Assembly: GCA_007844125.1 (NCBI GenBank)
Contig: CM017558.1
Coordinates: 42,776,769 to 42,840,768, forward strand
Source: Sinonovacula constricta
Lineage: Eukaryota; Mollusca; Bivalvia; Cardiida; Solecurtidae
Direction of reading: 5' to 3'
DNA length: 64,000 bases
Under the pieces are notes generated by a model, which was given only the letters and a program-made list of their open reading frames with translations, did no database searches and was not told where the DNA came from. Made by a program: the position numbers and the translations under genes. How positions within the stretch are numbered: position 1 is the first letter of the stretch; every line of letters starts with the position of its first letter. Positions 24,101 through 36,189 of the stretch are shown piece after piece.

Positions 24101-27100
24101 GAGGCAAACTGAGCATCCCAGTCCAGAGCTGATCTACATGTTGTAAATGGACAGATGGAGGCAGACTGAGCAACCCAGTCCAGAGCTGATCCACATGTTG
24201 TAAATGGACACATGGAGGCAGACTGAGCATCCCAGTCCAGAGCTGATCCACATGTTGTAAATGGACAGATGGAGGCAGACTGAGCAACCCAGTCCAGAGC
24301 TGATCCACATGTTGTAAATGGACACATGGAGGCAGACTGAGCATCCCAGTCCAGAGCTGATCCACATGTTGTAAATGGACACATGGAGGCAGACTGAGCA
24401 TCCCAGTGCAGAGCTGATCTACATGTTGTAAATGGACAGATGGAGGCAGACTGAGCATCCCAGTGCAGAGCTGATCTACATGTTGTAAATGGACAGATGG
24501 AGGCAGACTGAGCATCCCAGTCCAGAGCTGATCCACATGTTGTAAATGGACAGATGGAGGCAGACTGAGCAACCCAGTCCAGAGCTGATCCAAATGTTGT
24601 AAATGGACAGATGGAGGCAGACTGAGCATCCCTGTCCAGAGCTGATCTACATGTTGTAAATGGGCAGATGGAGGCAGACTCAGCATCCCAGTCCAGAGCT
24701 GATCCACATGTTGTAAATGGACAGATCGAGGCAGACTGAGCAACCCAGTCCAGAGCTGATCTACATGTTGTAAATGGACACATGGAGGCAGACTGAGCAT
24801 CCCAGTCCAGAGCTGATCCACATGTTGTAAATGGACACATGGAGGCAGACTGAGCATCCCAGTCCAGAGCTGATCCACATGTTGTAAATGGACAGATGGA
24901 GGCAGACTGAGCATCCCAGTGCAGAGCTGATCTACATGTTGTAAATGGACAGATGGAGGCAGACTGATCATCCCAGTGCAGAGCTGATCTACATGTTGTA
25001 AATGGACACATGGAGGCAGACTGAGCAACCCAGTCCAGAGCTGATCTACATGTTGTAAATGGACACATGGAGGCAGACTGAACAACCCAGTCCAGAGCTG
25101 ATCCAAATGTTGTAAATGGACAGATGGAGGCAGACTGAGCATCCCAGTGCAGAGCTGATCCACATGATGTAAATGGACAGATGGAGGCAGACTGAGCATC
25201 CCAGTCCAGAGCTGATCCACATGTTGTAAATGGACACATAAAGGCAGACTGAGCAACCCAGTCCAGAGCTGATTCACATGTTGTAAATGGACACATGGAG
25301 GCAGACTGAGCAACCCAGTCCAGAGCTGATCCACATGTTGTAAATGGACACATGGAGGCAGACTGAGCAACCCTGTCCAGAGCTGATCCACATGTTGTAA
25401 ATGGACACATGGAGGCAGACTGAGCATCCCTGTCCAGAGCTGATCCACATGTTGTCAATGGACACATGGAGGCAGACTGAGCATCCCTGTCCAGAGTTGA
25501 TCCACATGTTGTAAATGGACACATGGAGGCAGTCTGAGCATCCCTGTTCAGAGCTGATCCACATGTTGTAAATGGACAGATGGAGGCAGACTGAGCATCC
25601 AAGTCCAGAGCTGATCCACATGTTGTAAATGGACACATGGAGGCAAACTGAGCATCCCAGTGCAGAGCTGATCCACATGTTGTAAATGGACACATGGAGG
25701 CAGACTGAGCATCCCTGTCCAGAGCTGATCCACATGTTGTAAATGGACACATGGAGGCAGACTGAGCATCCCTGTCCAGAGTTGATCCACATGTTGTAAA
25801 TGGACAGATGGAGGCAGACTGAGCATCCAAGTCCAGAGCTGATCCACATGTTGTAAATGGACACATGGAGGCAGACTGAGCATCCCAGTCCAGAGCTGAT
25901 CCACATGTTGTAAATGGACACATGGAGGCAGACTGAGCATCCCTGTTCAGAGCTGATCCACATGTTGTAAATGGACAGATGGAGGCAGACTGAGCATCCA
26001 AGTCCAGAGCTGATCCACATGTTGTAAATGGACAGATGGAGGCAGACTGAGCAACCCTGTCCAGAGCTGATCCACATGTTGTAAATGGACACATGGAGGC
26101 AGACTGAGCATCCCAGCCTAGAGCTGATCCACATGTTGTAAATGGACACATGGAGGCAGACTGAGCATCCCAGTCCAGAGCTGATCCACATGTTGTAAAT
26201 GAACACATGGAGGCAGACTGAGCCACCCAGTCCAGAGCTGATCCACATGTTGTAAATGGACACATGGAGGCAGACTTAGCAACCCAGTCCAGAGCTGATC
26301 CACATGTTGTAAATGGACACATGGAGGCAGACTGAGCAACCCAATCCAGAGCTGATCTACATGTTGTAAATGGACACATGGAGGCAGACTGAGAAACCTT
26401 GTCCAGAGCTGATTCACATGTTGTAAATGGACACATGGAGGCAGACTGAGCAACCCAGTCCAGAGCTGATCCACATGTTGTAAATGGAGACATGGAGCCG
26501 TCTGAGCATCCCTGTCCAGAGCTGATCCACATGTTGTAAATGGATAGATGGAGGCAGACTGAGCATCCCTGTCCATAGCTGATCTACATGTTGTAAATGG
26601 ACAGATGGAGGCAGACTGAGCATCCCAGTCCAGAGCTGATCCACATGTTGTAAATGGACAGATGGAGGCAGACTGAGCAACCCTGTCCAGAGCTGATCCA
26701 CATGTTGTAAATGGACACATGGAGGCAGACTGAGCAACCCTGTCCAGAGCTGATCTACATGTTGTAAATGGACACATGGAGGCAGACTGAGCAACCCAGT
26801 CCAGAGCTGATCCACATGTTGTAAATGGACACATGGAGGCAGACTGAGCAACCCTGTCCAGAGCTGATCTACATGTTGTAAATGGACAGATGGAGGCAGA
26901 CTGAGCAACCCAGTCCAGAGCTGATCCACATGTTGTAAATGGACACATGGAGCCGTCTGAGCAAACCTGTCCAGAGCTGATCCACATGTTGTAAATGGAC
27001 AGATGGAGGCAGACTGAGCAACCCAGTCCAGAGCTGATCCACATGTTGTAAATGGACACATGGAGCCGTCTGAGCATCCCTGTCCAGAGCTGATCCACAT

Positions 27101-29890
27101 GTTGTAAATGGACACATGGAGCCGTCTGAGCAACCCTGTCCAGAGCTGATCCACATGTTGTAAATGGACAGATGGAGGCAGACTGAGCATCCCAGTCCAG
27201 AGCTGATCTACATGTTGTAAATGGACAGATGGAGGCAGACTGAGCAACCCAGTCCAGAGCTGATCCACATGTTGTAAATGGACACATGGAGGCAGACTGA
27301 GCATCCCAGTCCAGAGCTGATCCACATGTTGTAAATGGACACATGGAGGCAGACTGAGCAACCCAGTCCAGAGCTGATCTACATGTTGTAAATGGACAGA
27401 TGGAGGCAGACTGAGCAACCCAGTCCAGAGCTGATCCACATGTTGTAAATGGACGCATGGAGCCGTCTGAGCATCCCTGTCCAGTGCTTATCCACATGTT
27501 GTAAATGGACACATAAAGCCGTCTGAGCATCCCTGTCCATAGCTGATCTACATGTTGTAAATGGACAGATGGAGGCAGACTGAGCAACCCAGTCCAGAGC
27601 TGATCAACATGTTGTAAATGGACACATGGAGCCGTCTGAGCAACCCTGTCCAGAGCTTATCCACATGTTGTAAATGGACACATGGAGCCATCTGAGCATC
27701 CCTGTCCATAGCTGATCTACATGTTGTAAATGGACAGATGGAGGCAGACTGAACAACCCAGTCCAGAGCTGATCAACATGTTGTAAATGGACACATGGAG
27801 GCAGATGCAGCAACCCTGTCCAGAGCTGATACACATGTTGTAAATGGACACATGAGGCAGACTGAGAATCCCAGTCCAGAGCTGATCCACATGTTGTAAA
27901 TGGACACATGGAGCCGTCTGAGCAACCCTGTCCAGAGCTGATCCACATGTTGTAAATGGACAGATGGAGGCAGACTGAGCATCCCTGTCCAGAGCTGATC
28001 CACATGTTGTAAATGGACAGATCGAGGCAGACTGAGCAACCCAGTCCAGAGCTGATCTACATGTTGTAAATGGACACATGGAGGCAGACTGAGCATCCCT
28101 GTCCAGAGCTGATCCACATGTTGTAAATGGACAGATGGAGGCAGACTGAGCAACCCAGTCCAGAGCTGATCCACATGTTGTAAATGGACATATGGAGGCA
28201 GACTGAGCATCCCAGTCCAGAGCTGATCCACATGTTGTAAATGAACAGATCGAGGCAGACTGAGCAACCCAGTCCAGAGCTGATCTACATGTTGTAAATG
28301 GACACATGGAGGCAGACTGAGCATCCCTGTCCAGAGCTGATCCACATGTTGTAAATGAACAGATCGAGGCAGACTGAGCAACCCAGTCCAGAGCTGATCC
28401 ACATGTTGTAAATGGACACATGGAGGCAGACTGAGCATCCCAGTCCAGAGCTGATCCACATGTTGTAAATGGACACATGGAGGCAGACTGAGCATCCCAG
28501 TGCAGAGCTGATCCACATGTTGTAAATGGACACATGGAGGTAGACTGAGCATCCCAGTCCAGAGCTGATCCACATGTTGTAAATGGACAGATGGAGGCAG
28601 ACTGAGCATCCCTGTCCAGAGCTGATCCACATGTTGTAAATGGACAGATGGAGGCAGACTGAGCATCCCTGTCCAGAGCTGATCCACATGTTGTAAATGG
28701 ACAGATGGAGGCAGACTGAGCATCCCTGTCCAGAGCTGATCCACATGTTGTAAATGGACAGATCGAGGCAGACTGAGCAACCCTGTCCAGAGCTGATCCA
28801 CATGTTGTAAATGGACAGATGGAGGCAGACTGAGCAACCCTGTCCAGAGCTGATCCACATGTTGTAAATGGACAGATGGAGGCAGACTGAGCAACCCTGT
28901 CCAGAGCTGATCCACATGTTGTAAATGGACACATGGAGGCAGACTGAGCAACCATGTCCAGAGCTGATCCACATGTTGTAAATGGACAGATGGGGACAGA
29001 CTGAGCATCCCAGTGCAGAGCTGATCTACATGTTGTAAATGGACAGATGGAGGCAGACTGAGCAACCCAGTCCAGAGCTGATCCACATGTTGTAAATGGA
29101 CACATGGAGGCAGACTGAGCATCCCTGTCCAGAGCTGATCCACATGTTGTAAATGGACAGATGGAGGCAGACTGAGCATCCCAGTGCAGAGCTGATCTAC
29201 ATGTTGTAAATGGACAGATGGAGCCGTCTGAGCAACCCTGTCCAGAGCTGATCCACATGTTGTAAATGGACAGATGGAGCCGTCTTAGCAACCCTGTCCA
29301 GAGCTGATCCACATGTTGTAAATGGACAGATGGAGCCGTCTGAGCAACCCTGTCCAGAGCTGATCCACATGTTGTAAATGGACAGATGGAGCCGTCTGAG
29401 CAACCCTGTCCAGAGCTGATCCACATGTTGTAAATGGACACATGGAGGCAGACTGAGCAACCCTGTCCAGAGCTGATCCACATGTTGTAAATGGACAGAT
29501 GGAGCCGTCTGAGCAACCCTGTCCAGAGCTGATCCACATGTTGTAAATGGACAGATGGAGCCGTCTGAGCAACCCTGTCCAGAGCTGATCCACATGTTGT
29601 AAATGGACAGATGGAGCCGTCTGAGCAACCCTGTCCAGAGCTGATCCACATGTTGTAAATGGACAGATGGAGGCAGGCTGAGCATCCCTGTCCAGAGCTG
29701 ATCCACATGTTGTAAATGGACACATGGAGGCAGACTGAGCATCCCTGTCCAGAGCTGATCCACATGTTGTAAATGGACACATGGAGGCAGACTTAGCAAC
29801 CTTGTCCAGAGCTGATCCACATGTTGTAAATGGACACATGGAGGCAGACTGAGCAACCTGCCAGAGATGATCCACATGTTGTAATTGAAC
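18168..29890. repeat. 57-bp minisatellite, about 205 copies (11.7 kb) in intron 8
   Basis: The unit contains GGAGGCAGACTGAGCAACCC, AGTCCAGAGCTGATCCACAT and GTTGTAAATGGACAGAT, 57 bp. Because 57 equals 19 codons and the minus strand of the unit lacks stops in all three frames, open frames of up to 1369 codons run through it. Variant units (GAGCCGTCTGAGC; GGGGACAGACTGAGC) cluster in domains, for example near 20850-21250 and 26930-29640. A block of about 1.6-1.7 kb is duplicated (22440-24055 and 24663-26392). Confidence 0.97.
22440..26392. repeat. Higher-order duplication inside the 57-bp array
   Basis: Rare variants recur in the same order in 22440-24055 and 24663-26392. The ATGATG variant is at 22941 and 25164 (offset 2223 bp, 39 units). 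The CAGCCTAGAG variant is at 23781 and 26118, and the AATGAACAC variant at 23861 and 26198 (both offset 2337 bp, 41 units). The offset grows by 114 bp, so the second copy has gained two units or the first has lost two. Confidence 0.9.
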
Positions 29891-30158
29891 ACTTGGTGGC
29901 ACCGCCAACATTTTGAAATCACATTGAATCATCATTTGGTTAATACACCCAGAAGTTGATATTGATATCTATTTTTTGCAGAAAGCCGCATTGCGCTTAA
30001 AGATTTTTAGTGTCTAACAATCGAGAAATTGCTAAAAAGCATCTTCATTTAGACTAAATTCTTTTGGCATAATTTACATTACACTTCATCACACATAAAG
30101 CCATCATGTGACATTACGTTTAACATAATCTATATAACACTTCATGTTTACCTTGCAG

Positions 30159-30240
30159 GTTCCAGTATGATCGTGATGGAGAAGTGAAAGATTTAGCCAC
30201 GACCCCTTCTCTGCAGAGAAGTGTCAACCAATTACTACAG
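30159..30240 (+). CDS. HAUS5: HAUS5-like exon 9
   Basis: Reads FQYDRDGEVKDLATTPSLQR and then SVNQLLQ, matching the human SSQTLPSMVHLIQE region (TPSLQRSVNQLLQE). It has the acceptor TACCTTGCAG and the donor GTACGA. It completes an Arg codon with exon 8 and leaves in phase 0, which suits exon 10. It lies 268 bp after the end of the 57-bp array. Confidence 0.85.
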
Positions 30241-32069
30241 GTACGATGGTCAAGATTAAAAAACATCAACTACTTTGACAACAGTTTGATTGCCGATGAT
30301 AACATGGTTATTTTGTTCATTGTAAAATGCATTATAGAATGTACCATTACTTTATCACTTAATGTGTAAAGTGCAAGTTGTTAGTGAAAGTAAAAATATC
30401 CAGTGCAGAAACAATGTTAAAGCGTGTTTTTACAAAACTATATGTACAATCAATCTTTAGCTCGACTATTCTAGGAATAGGGAGAGAAAATCCATTCACT
30501 GCTGACATCACTGCATCACTATGGTTAAAGGTTTGTGTATAAGGCCATTTCTAAATAGTCACTGAACATCATTGAATTAAATCTTCACACATCTATTCAT
30601 ATATTTATAAGCCTTTGAGTGGCTTTTTCAAGCAAGAATATTCACATTGTGTTTAAATGTATTTAAATTAGATTTTGTATGCAGCCAACATTTTAAGGCG
30701 CTATCTTAACAACAGCATGGATTGAAAGTTAAAATACATGGCTTCAACCCTGTATCCTACTATTCTAATCATGAATTATAACAATTGCATTGAATGTGTG
30801 TGAACTTACAGTTGTTTTCTTTCAATCAAGTCATTTTTATTTAGGTTTTGCATGTAATCTAATACTTGTTTCAGGGTTAGGGTTAGGGTTAACTCTTTCT
30901 CTCCACACAGGACACACATTGGCTTGGAGCTTCTGATGATTCCTCCCATCCACACAACTTACTTTTCTTAACATGAATTATAACATCTGTTTGAATTTGT
31001 TCCAAATGACAACATTTTCTGTTACTGATTGGTTTGAATACGACTGATTTGACTTTCATGAAGGTTTAAATTTTGGGTGGCAGTACAATCAATCTTACAT
31101 CATACAATCAACCACTTATAGTCAAGCATTGTGTAATAAATATAACAATTCTAGTTAAAGACGATTCCTACATTTTATTTCCCTTCATAGATTTTTTTCA
31201 TTTATGTATTTTATAGAAAGCATGCTGAATTCAAATAAGGAAAGAGAAAAGGGTGTTTACTTGCTACTTTTTTGTTATAACCATTACACTGACCATAGGC
31301 TCTCAGACCTTTTCTGTGTATTTTTCAAGCACTTTTTCATGTTTACAAAATATTTAAATACACAAAAAATGACTAACAGTATTTTCTAAAAACAATTTGT
31401 TTTTAATGTGTTGCGTACAAATGATTTCCAATAAACCATGATTAGATATCGTATAAACAACATAAGGGAAAAAAAGTGATTTCCAATACAATATGATAAT
31501 TTGACCACAATTTTTTATGCAAATTAAATCAGTTGTTTTTCTAAAGTTGACATATTTCTTGAAAACTCTTTCATAAATTCTTGTCATTTTGTCATATTTT
31601 CTAGTTCCATGTATGCTAAACATATCAAAATATAAAACTGTTTTGGTTTACATTTTAGTTTTTTTATAAAATGGGTACAACTGGAGGATGTACTTGTAAA
31701 GAATTTGACAAATTCAATTAATATCTGTACAAAATTAATTAAAAACTACACGTTTCTTCTTAATCTGTGTGCCCTTACCTCGCTTCAAACCCTCAGCCCC
31801 CAGTTTTAAAGCACCTTGACCTTAATTAATTCCTTCCTTCTGCAGCGCTTCTATGCGCAAAATGAATGCGCTGCGCAATATACCACGATCGTTTTCGAAG
31901 GAAACTTTAGCACAAATCCTAATGGTGTTGGAAAATGGTATGTGAGCACTGGTATGGTTGTCTATAATTAGCTTTATTTGATAAATATTGATTTGATTTG
32001 AATATTTATCAGCTGATTTGTTGGCCTTGTTTAACCTTTTTGTTTAAGTCCATTTCTCAAAAACCATCA
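30241..32069. other. Intron 9, proximal non-repetitive part
   Basis: Unique AT-rich sequence. It holds three copies of GGGTTA at about 30873-30891, identical to the common animal telomere repeat but far too short to call a telomeric tract. No gene was seen. Confidence 0.55.
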
Positions 32070-32312
32070 AGGGTGGCGCCCATGGCCTAGTGGTAGAGTC
32101 ACCGATTTGTAAGTCCTCTGACTGCTTAGCCTCTCACCGCATGGGTTTGATTCCCGGTCGTGGCGAAGGACTTAATGTGGGAAGGTCTTCCAGCTGACTT
32201 GCGGGGCGCAGGTTCTACCCAGACATTTGTCTGGGGTCTTCCTCCACCAAATAGCTGAACGTCTCTAAAATGATCATAATTGGTCGCTGCGATGTATTTA
32301 AAAAACAAACAA
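32070..32312 (+). mobile_element. tRNA-derived SINE, second family
   Basis: The head has a pol III A-box-like CATGGCCTAGTGGTAGAGTC and a B-box-like GGGTTTGATTCCC near 32143. The body (GGGAAGGTCTTCCAGCTGAC, GCAGGTTCTACCCAGACATT, CTGGGGTCTTCCTCCACCAA) differs from the family at 11436. It ends in AAAAACAAACAAAAAAAC. A fragment of the same body is at about 36950. Confidence 0.8.
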
Positions 32313-32569
32313 AAAAACATCAAAGATATTCTTTCCTTACTAGGAATGTTTGTTTGCTGTCAAAAGCGGCAGCCATTTCATGAAGGCAGGTAAGCTAAAC
32401 ATTAAATTTGACAGAGTTATGCCTCTGTTTTTGTAATAATTTACATTATATGAACCAGCACTGCGATAAGTGGAGCATATTGTCTACAGACAGCTTTTCT
32501 TTATACTTAAATCATTTACCAAACTAACATAAATCTACTGCCCACTAATACGTTATGATTTTTTTGCAG

Positions 32570-32920
32570 GAACGAGCCACAGAGCACCTTGCCAAATACA
32601 TCGAGACCCAGAAGTTTATCAAACAGTTCAGAGACCTACAGACCAGTGTGGCCAAATTCAGGTCACAGATAGACCATAGACTGCAGGAACGAGCCACGGA
32701 GCACCTTGCCAAATACATCACGACCTAGAAGTTTATCAATCAGTCCAGAGACCTACAGACCAGTGTGGCCAAACTCAAGTCACAGATAGACCATAGACTG
32801 CAGGAACGAGCCACGGAGCACCTTGCCAAATACATCGCGACCCAGAAGTTTGTCAATCAGTCCAGAGACCTACAGACCAGTGTGGCCAAACTCAAGTCAC
32901 AGATAGACCATTGACTGCAG
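32570..32920 (+). repeat. 117-bp tandem triplication of coding sequence
   Basis: Three direct copies begin GAACGAGCCACRGAGCACCT at 32570, 32687 and 32804, each ending CTGCAG. Copies 2 and 3 share AATCAGTCC and AAACTCAAG, whereas copy 1 has AAACAGTTC and AAATTCAGG, so 2 and 3 are closer to each other. The CTGCAG before each repeat could act as an extra 3' splice site. Confidence 0.97.
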
Positions 32921-32939
32921 AAGACCTTAAACTAGCAAG
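32570..32939 (+). CDS. HAUS5: HAUS5-like exon 10 with 117-bp internal triplication and stops
   Basis: The acceptor TTTTTTTGCAG opens ERATEHLAKYIETQKFIKQF and then RDLQTSVAKFRSQIDHRLQ, which fits the human [25 protein letters not shown] region and joins exon 9 in phase. The 117-bp segment then repeats twice more (copies at 32570, 32687 and 32804), a 39-codon step that keeps frame. Copy 2 has TAG in place of CAG in TTQK, and copy 3 ends in TGA. After copy 3 a shifted frame reads TAEDLKLAR and meets the donor GTAGGC in the phase exon 11 needs. The three-copy form therefore cannot be translated through as written. Confidence 0.8.
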
Positions 32940-34098
32940 GTAGGCTCGGAAGATTGTGTTATTAAATTGTTGGAATGCTCCAGTTTGATCTTTCATTGTT
33001 CATCAGAAACTATTTGTACCCTGTCTACATGTGACCTGCAGCTATGATGTTACTCAATTGATTGGTAAAGCTTAAAAAACATTAACAAAAAAAAGTCATC
33101 AAGTACGATGTTTGATCGGAAAGATTGTAGACTGTTTGTTTAGTGTCCTTATTATTTTGTTACTTGAAATTATTTATTTCTTGTTATTTGAAACTTAACA
33201 TAAACATTGATTGATATCTTTGTACCAGCATGCAGTTGAAATGCAAATGCATTTTAAATATTCACTGAATTATTTGTGTCTATAGAATACACATTGGCAT
33301 ATGTAACAAATAAAAAAGTATGGATTTTCCAACATGTAAAAAAGATTACTACTGCATTGTCTTGTATGTACAGCTCCGCAAAATTGTGCAGGGTCAATAC
33401 TGTGGTCATTTATTAAAATTTTAATGTTTGTCCATGTTGGTATTCCTCGTTAAAAAATATATGTATATGCTTTTATAAATGGCATATTTTCAAACTGAAA
33501 TTTTAAAATCATGAGGTCAGCAGGTAAAATAAAGTTAAGGGGGATAATTAATGTTATGGGTGACTCAGGGGCAGGTGCCCTGTGTGCCCTACATGTCTTA
33601 GCGTATACTGTGGCTAGCTGTTTGAAGCGTCTGTCTGCAAGTATGAGCATAAATTGACAAACTTCTGGATGTGAACGTAACAACAGTAAGCACATAATAT
33701 TCCTGGAATACACTCAAGGACACAGGACTGACGTGCATCTCCTTGAAATCAGTTTGCTTGATTTGGAAATTCTAAATCCATTCAACAGTCAAGATTTTAT
33801 CCTCTTAGAAACAAGACTACAAGGTATGCTGTTTGATGGCGGGGGAGGGTAACTTGAGCTTTGTATGAAGGTAATAAATGTTGTGGGTTTTGGCAAGGGC
33901 TGTCGCAGTATACCGGTATTGTGATACGGCGTGAAGTCAATACTTTACTGTGATACACAATGGCCGTACCAGTGTTTTGGCAATATTTTGTAAAATTCTG
34001 TTGCTGCCACCATTGTGTGCATTCAAAGTCAAAGATGCTCATACTGATGATATGCAATCACCAGTAACATACTGGTAAAGTAGTCTGAAGTCGAATCC
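32940..34098. other. Intron 10, proximal part
   Basis: Unique AT-rich sequence with no supported gene. Minus-strand open frames at 33450-33713 and 33797-34057 lack coding features. Confidence 0.5.
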
Positions 34099-34100
34099 AT

Positions 34101-34325
34101 GTCAGGGAGTTCAGTGTCAGGGAGTTCAGTGTCAAGGAGTTCAGTGTCAGGGAGTTCAGTGTCAGGGAGTTCAGTGTCTGGGAGTTCAGTGTCAGGGAGT
34201 TCAGTGTCAGGGAGTTCAGTGTCTGGGAGTTCAGTGTCAGGGAGTTCAGTGTCAGGGAGTTCAGTGTCTGGGAGTTCAGTGTCTGGAAGTTCAGTGTCAG
34301 GGAGTTCAGTGTCAGGGAGTTCATT
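34101..34325. repeat. 15-bp minisatellite in intron 10
   Basis: About 15 copies of GGGAGTTCAGTGTCA/T. The period is a multiple of three, so both strands carry long open frames (Ser-Ser-Val-Ser-Gly on plus). Variants alternate TCAGGG and TCTGGG. Confidence 0.97.
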
Positions 34326-34329
34326 CTAA

Positions 34330-35195
34330 ACAGTCCGGGATGCAGCCTACTTAATTTGATTTTGTGATATTGCCAGCAATACAAGTTTTAAATAGGTTTT
34401 GACTTTATCTGCACAATTTAATTTGTTGGTTTAAGAAGTATGAATATCAGGTGGAAGCATAATTTTTATTGGACATACAATTTAATATAATGGCCATGTT
34501 GTTAATAGATAGTTCATTGCAGAATACTTAAAACATTAACTATTGTTCGGCAATTTAATCAAACGTGACCATTGAAGTTTGTAAACAACATGGCTGAGCC
34601 TCTGGATTCTTTTAAAAGATGGCCAAGTTAAATGGCAAAAGTGATATGTTGAACCATTTCAGGCTGCATACTTAATTACAGATAAAAAACAAACATTGTT
34701 AAAGTAGTCCCATTGTGTGGACATTTCATGGCCCTGTAAGATATTGTTGAGGCACAACTAAACTAAATCCACTGGTTTTTTGTCATCACCGACATCATAC
34801 ATTGGGAGTACCGTACTACCCTGTTGTAAAGTTTTGCAGTAAGTTTGCTGTTTGACAGTTTGTACTTTGTGACCTACTTTTTGTATTACTTTCTTGTTTC
34901 TGTGTTTGTCTGTTGTGAAGCTTATAAAGCTATATCATATTTTACTTAGGTATTTGTTGTTCATTCTGCTCATTATGTTGAGTGCAATTGCTCCTTATAA
35001 AATCACTGATGTCATTATGTCTACTGTGTAAACTGGCACGCGCTAGGTATGCCTTACTGTGTCATTGTTAATTGCTCTTTTATATTACAGCAACAGTCTA
35101 CAAACTTCTCAATCATTACTCAAACAGTGTACACATCTACACAGATGTATCACTAAGTCACATATATTTTCTGAAACACATGTTTTAACTTTTTA
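34330..35195. other. Intron 10, middle part
   Basis: Unique AT-rich sequence. No gene, RNA or clear repeat was seen. Confidence 0.55.
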
Positions 35196-35199
35196 TTAC

Positions 35200-35485
35200 C
35201 GGCCGCAATAGCTCAAGCTGTAGAGGGTCGGCTTAAGGATCGGGAGGTCGCGGGTTCAAACCCGGGTGAGTCAAACCAAAGACTATAAAGTTGGTAGTAG
35301 TGGCTTCCCTCCTAACGCTTGGGGCTAAGGGGACAGCATTAAGCCTGACTCGTCGGTGTCAGTATAATGGGCTGGCCGGGTTCAGTCCCTGGGCACCACA
35401 TAAGTGCCCCTGTGCTATAATGATAGAAATGTCGCTGCATAGTCTGGAAAAAATGCCGGCAAATTCCAAATTAAACTTTTATCTT
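35200..35485 (+). mobile_element. tRNA-derived SINE, third type
   Basis: The A box region is ATAGCTCAAGCTGTAGAGGGTCGG and the B box GGGTTCAAACCC near 35252, giving a tRNA-like head. A body follows with GTAGTGGCTTCCCTCCTAAC and CCTGACTCGTCGGTGTCAGT, and the tail AAATTCCAAATTAAAC. The GTCGGTGTCAGTATAATG part is related to the first family. It sits just upstream of exon 11. Confidence 0.75.
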
Positions 35486-35529
35486 AGTTTCCCTCCATGT
35501 GACTATTGATCAATGACATCTGTTGCTAG

Positions 35530-35696
35530 GTCCCTGATAGAGGCAGAGCTAGAGTTGGATGGTTGCCGGGCCTGTCTGCACTGCCTTACTACAGAGGCGG
35601 AGAAATATAAAGAAGTGGTGGCTCGCAGCTACAAGGAGCGCCAGGATCTGCTTGCTAAATATCGACGGATACAGGAAGGATGGACGGCAGATCACT
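35530..35696 (+). CDS. HAUS5: HAUS5-like exon 11 (coiled coil)
   Basis: Reads SLIEAELELDGCRACLHCLT, TEAEKYKEVVARSYKERQDL and LAKYRRIQEGWTADH. This fits the human region [20 protein letters not shown]...LLLRELQAKQQRILHW. The acceptor TGTTGCTAG leaves one base to complete an Arg codon with exon 10's shifted frame. The donor GTATGT gives phase 1. With the proposed exon 12 start, the split codon would be TAA, so the 11/12 junction is unresolved. Confidence 0.85.
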
Positions 35697-36189
35697 GTAT
35701 GTACTGTCTGGCTTTTTACTGATTGTATTTGATGCTTTAGAGTTTGGGGTATTTTGTGATGATGAATATGTAACCAGGTTATTATTATATGGTTTATTTG
35801 CCCAAGTCTCATGCCATGTCTTTTATTAAATCTGTACGCTGTTAGTCTTATATTCTGTCTGGTTAGTTATGTCGAAGTAGACTGACGTATCTCTATGCTC
35901 GTTTTTGTTGTTGTTTTTTATTGACAATTGTAGGAGTTAAAATATTACATGTGGTGTGAATCAAATTAAATCTTTGATATAAAAGTTAATCAAGTCCATA
36001 CATTAATTAAGTAGTGATGTCTATAGGTTTGATGTTATGTGTTAATGTTTATTTAAAATAGAACCTCGTATCAATGACATTGGTACACATAAACATGACA
36101 GGGATATATTACAATAGTTTATCTAAATATATCCAGTTGTAATTAATAATCATTTGTAATTATGTGATTTAAATTTTCAATATTTTAAG

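Noticed and set aside
18168..29890. CRISPR-like array
   Set aside because: Units are contiguous with no unique spacers, and the context is a eukaryotic intron.
18112..29935. Minus-strand open frames of 1255, 1369, 755, 687 and 555 codons with cysteine-containing 19-residue repeats
   Set aside because: They overlap each other in all three frames and arise from a 57-bp unit without minus-strand stops. No splice sites, start context or non-repeat coding sequence support a gene.
34058..34384. Ser-rich plus frame and Leu/Asn/Ser-rich minus frame
   Set aside because: Product of a 15-bp repeat; both strands are open for the same reason.
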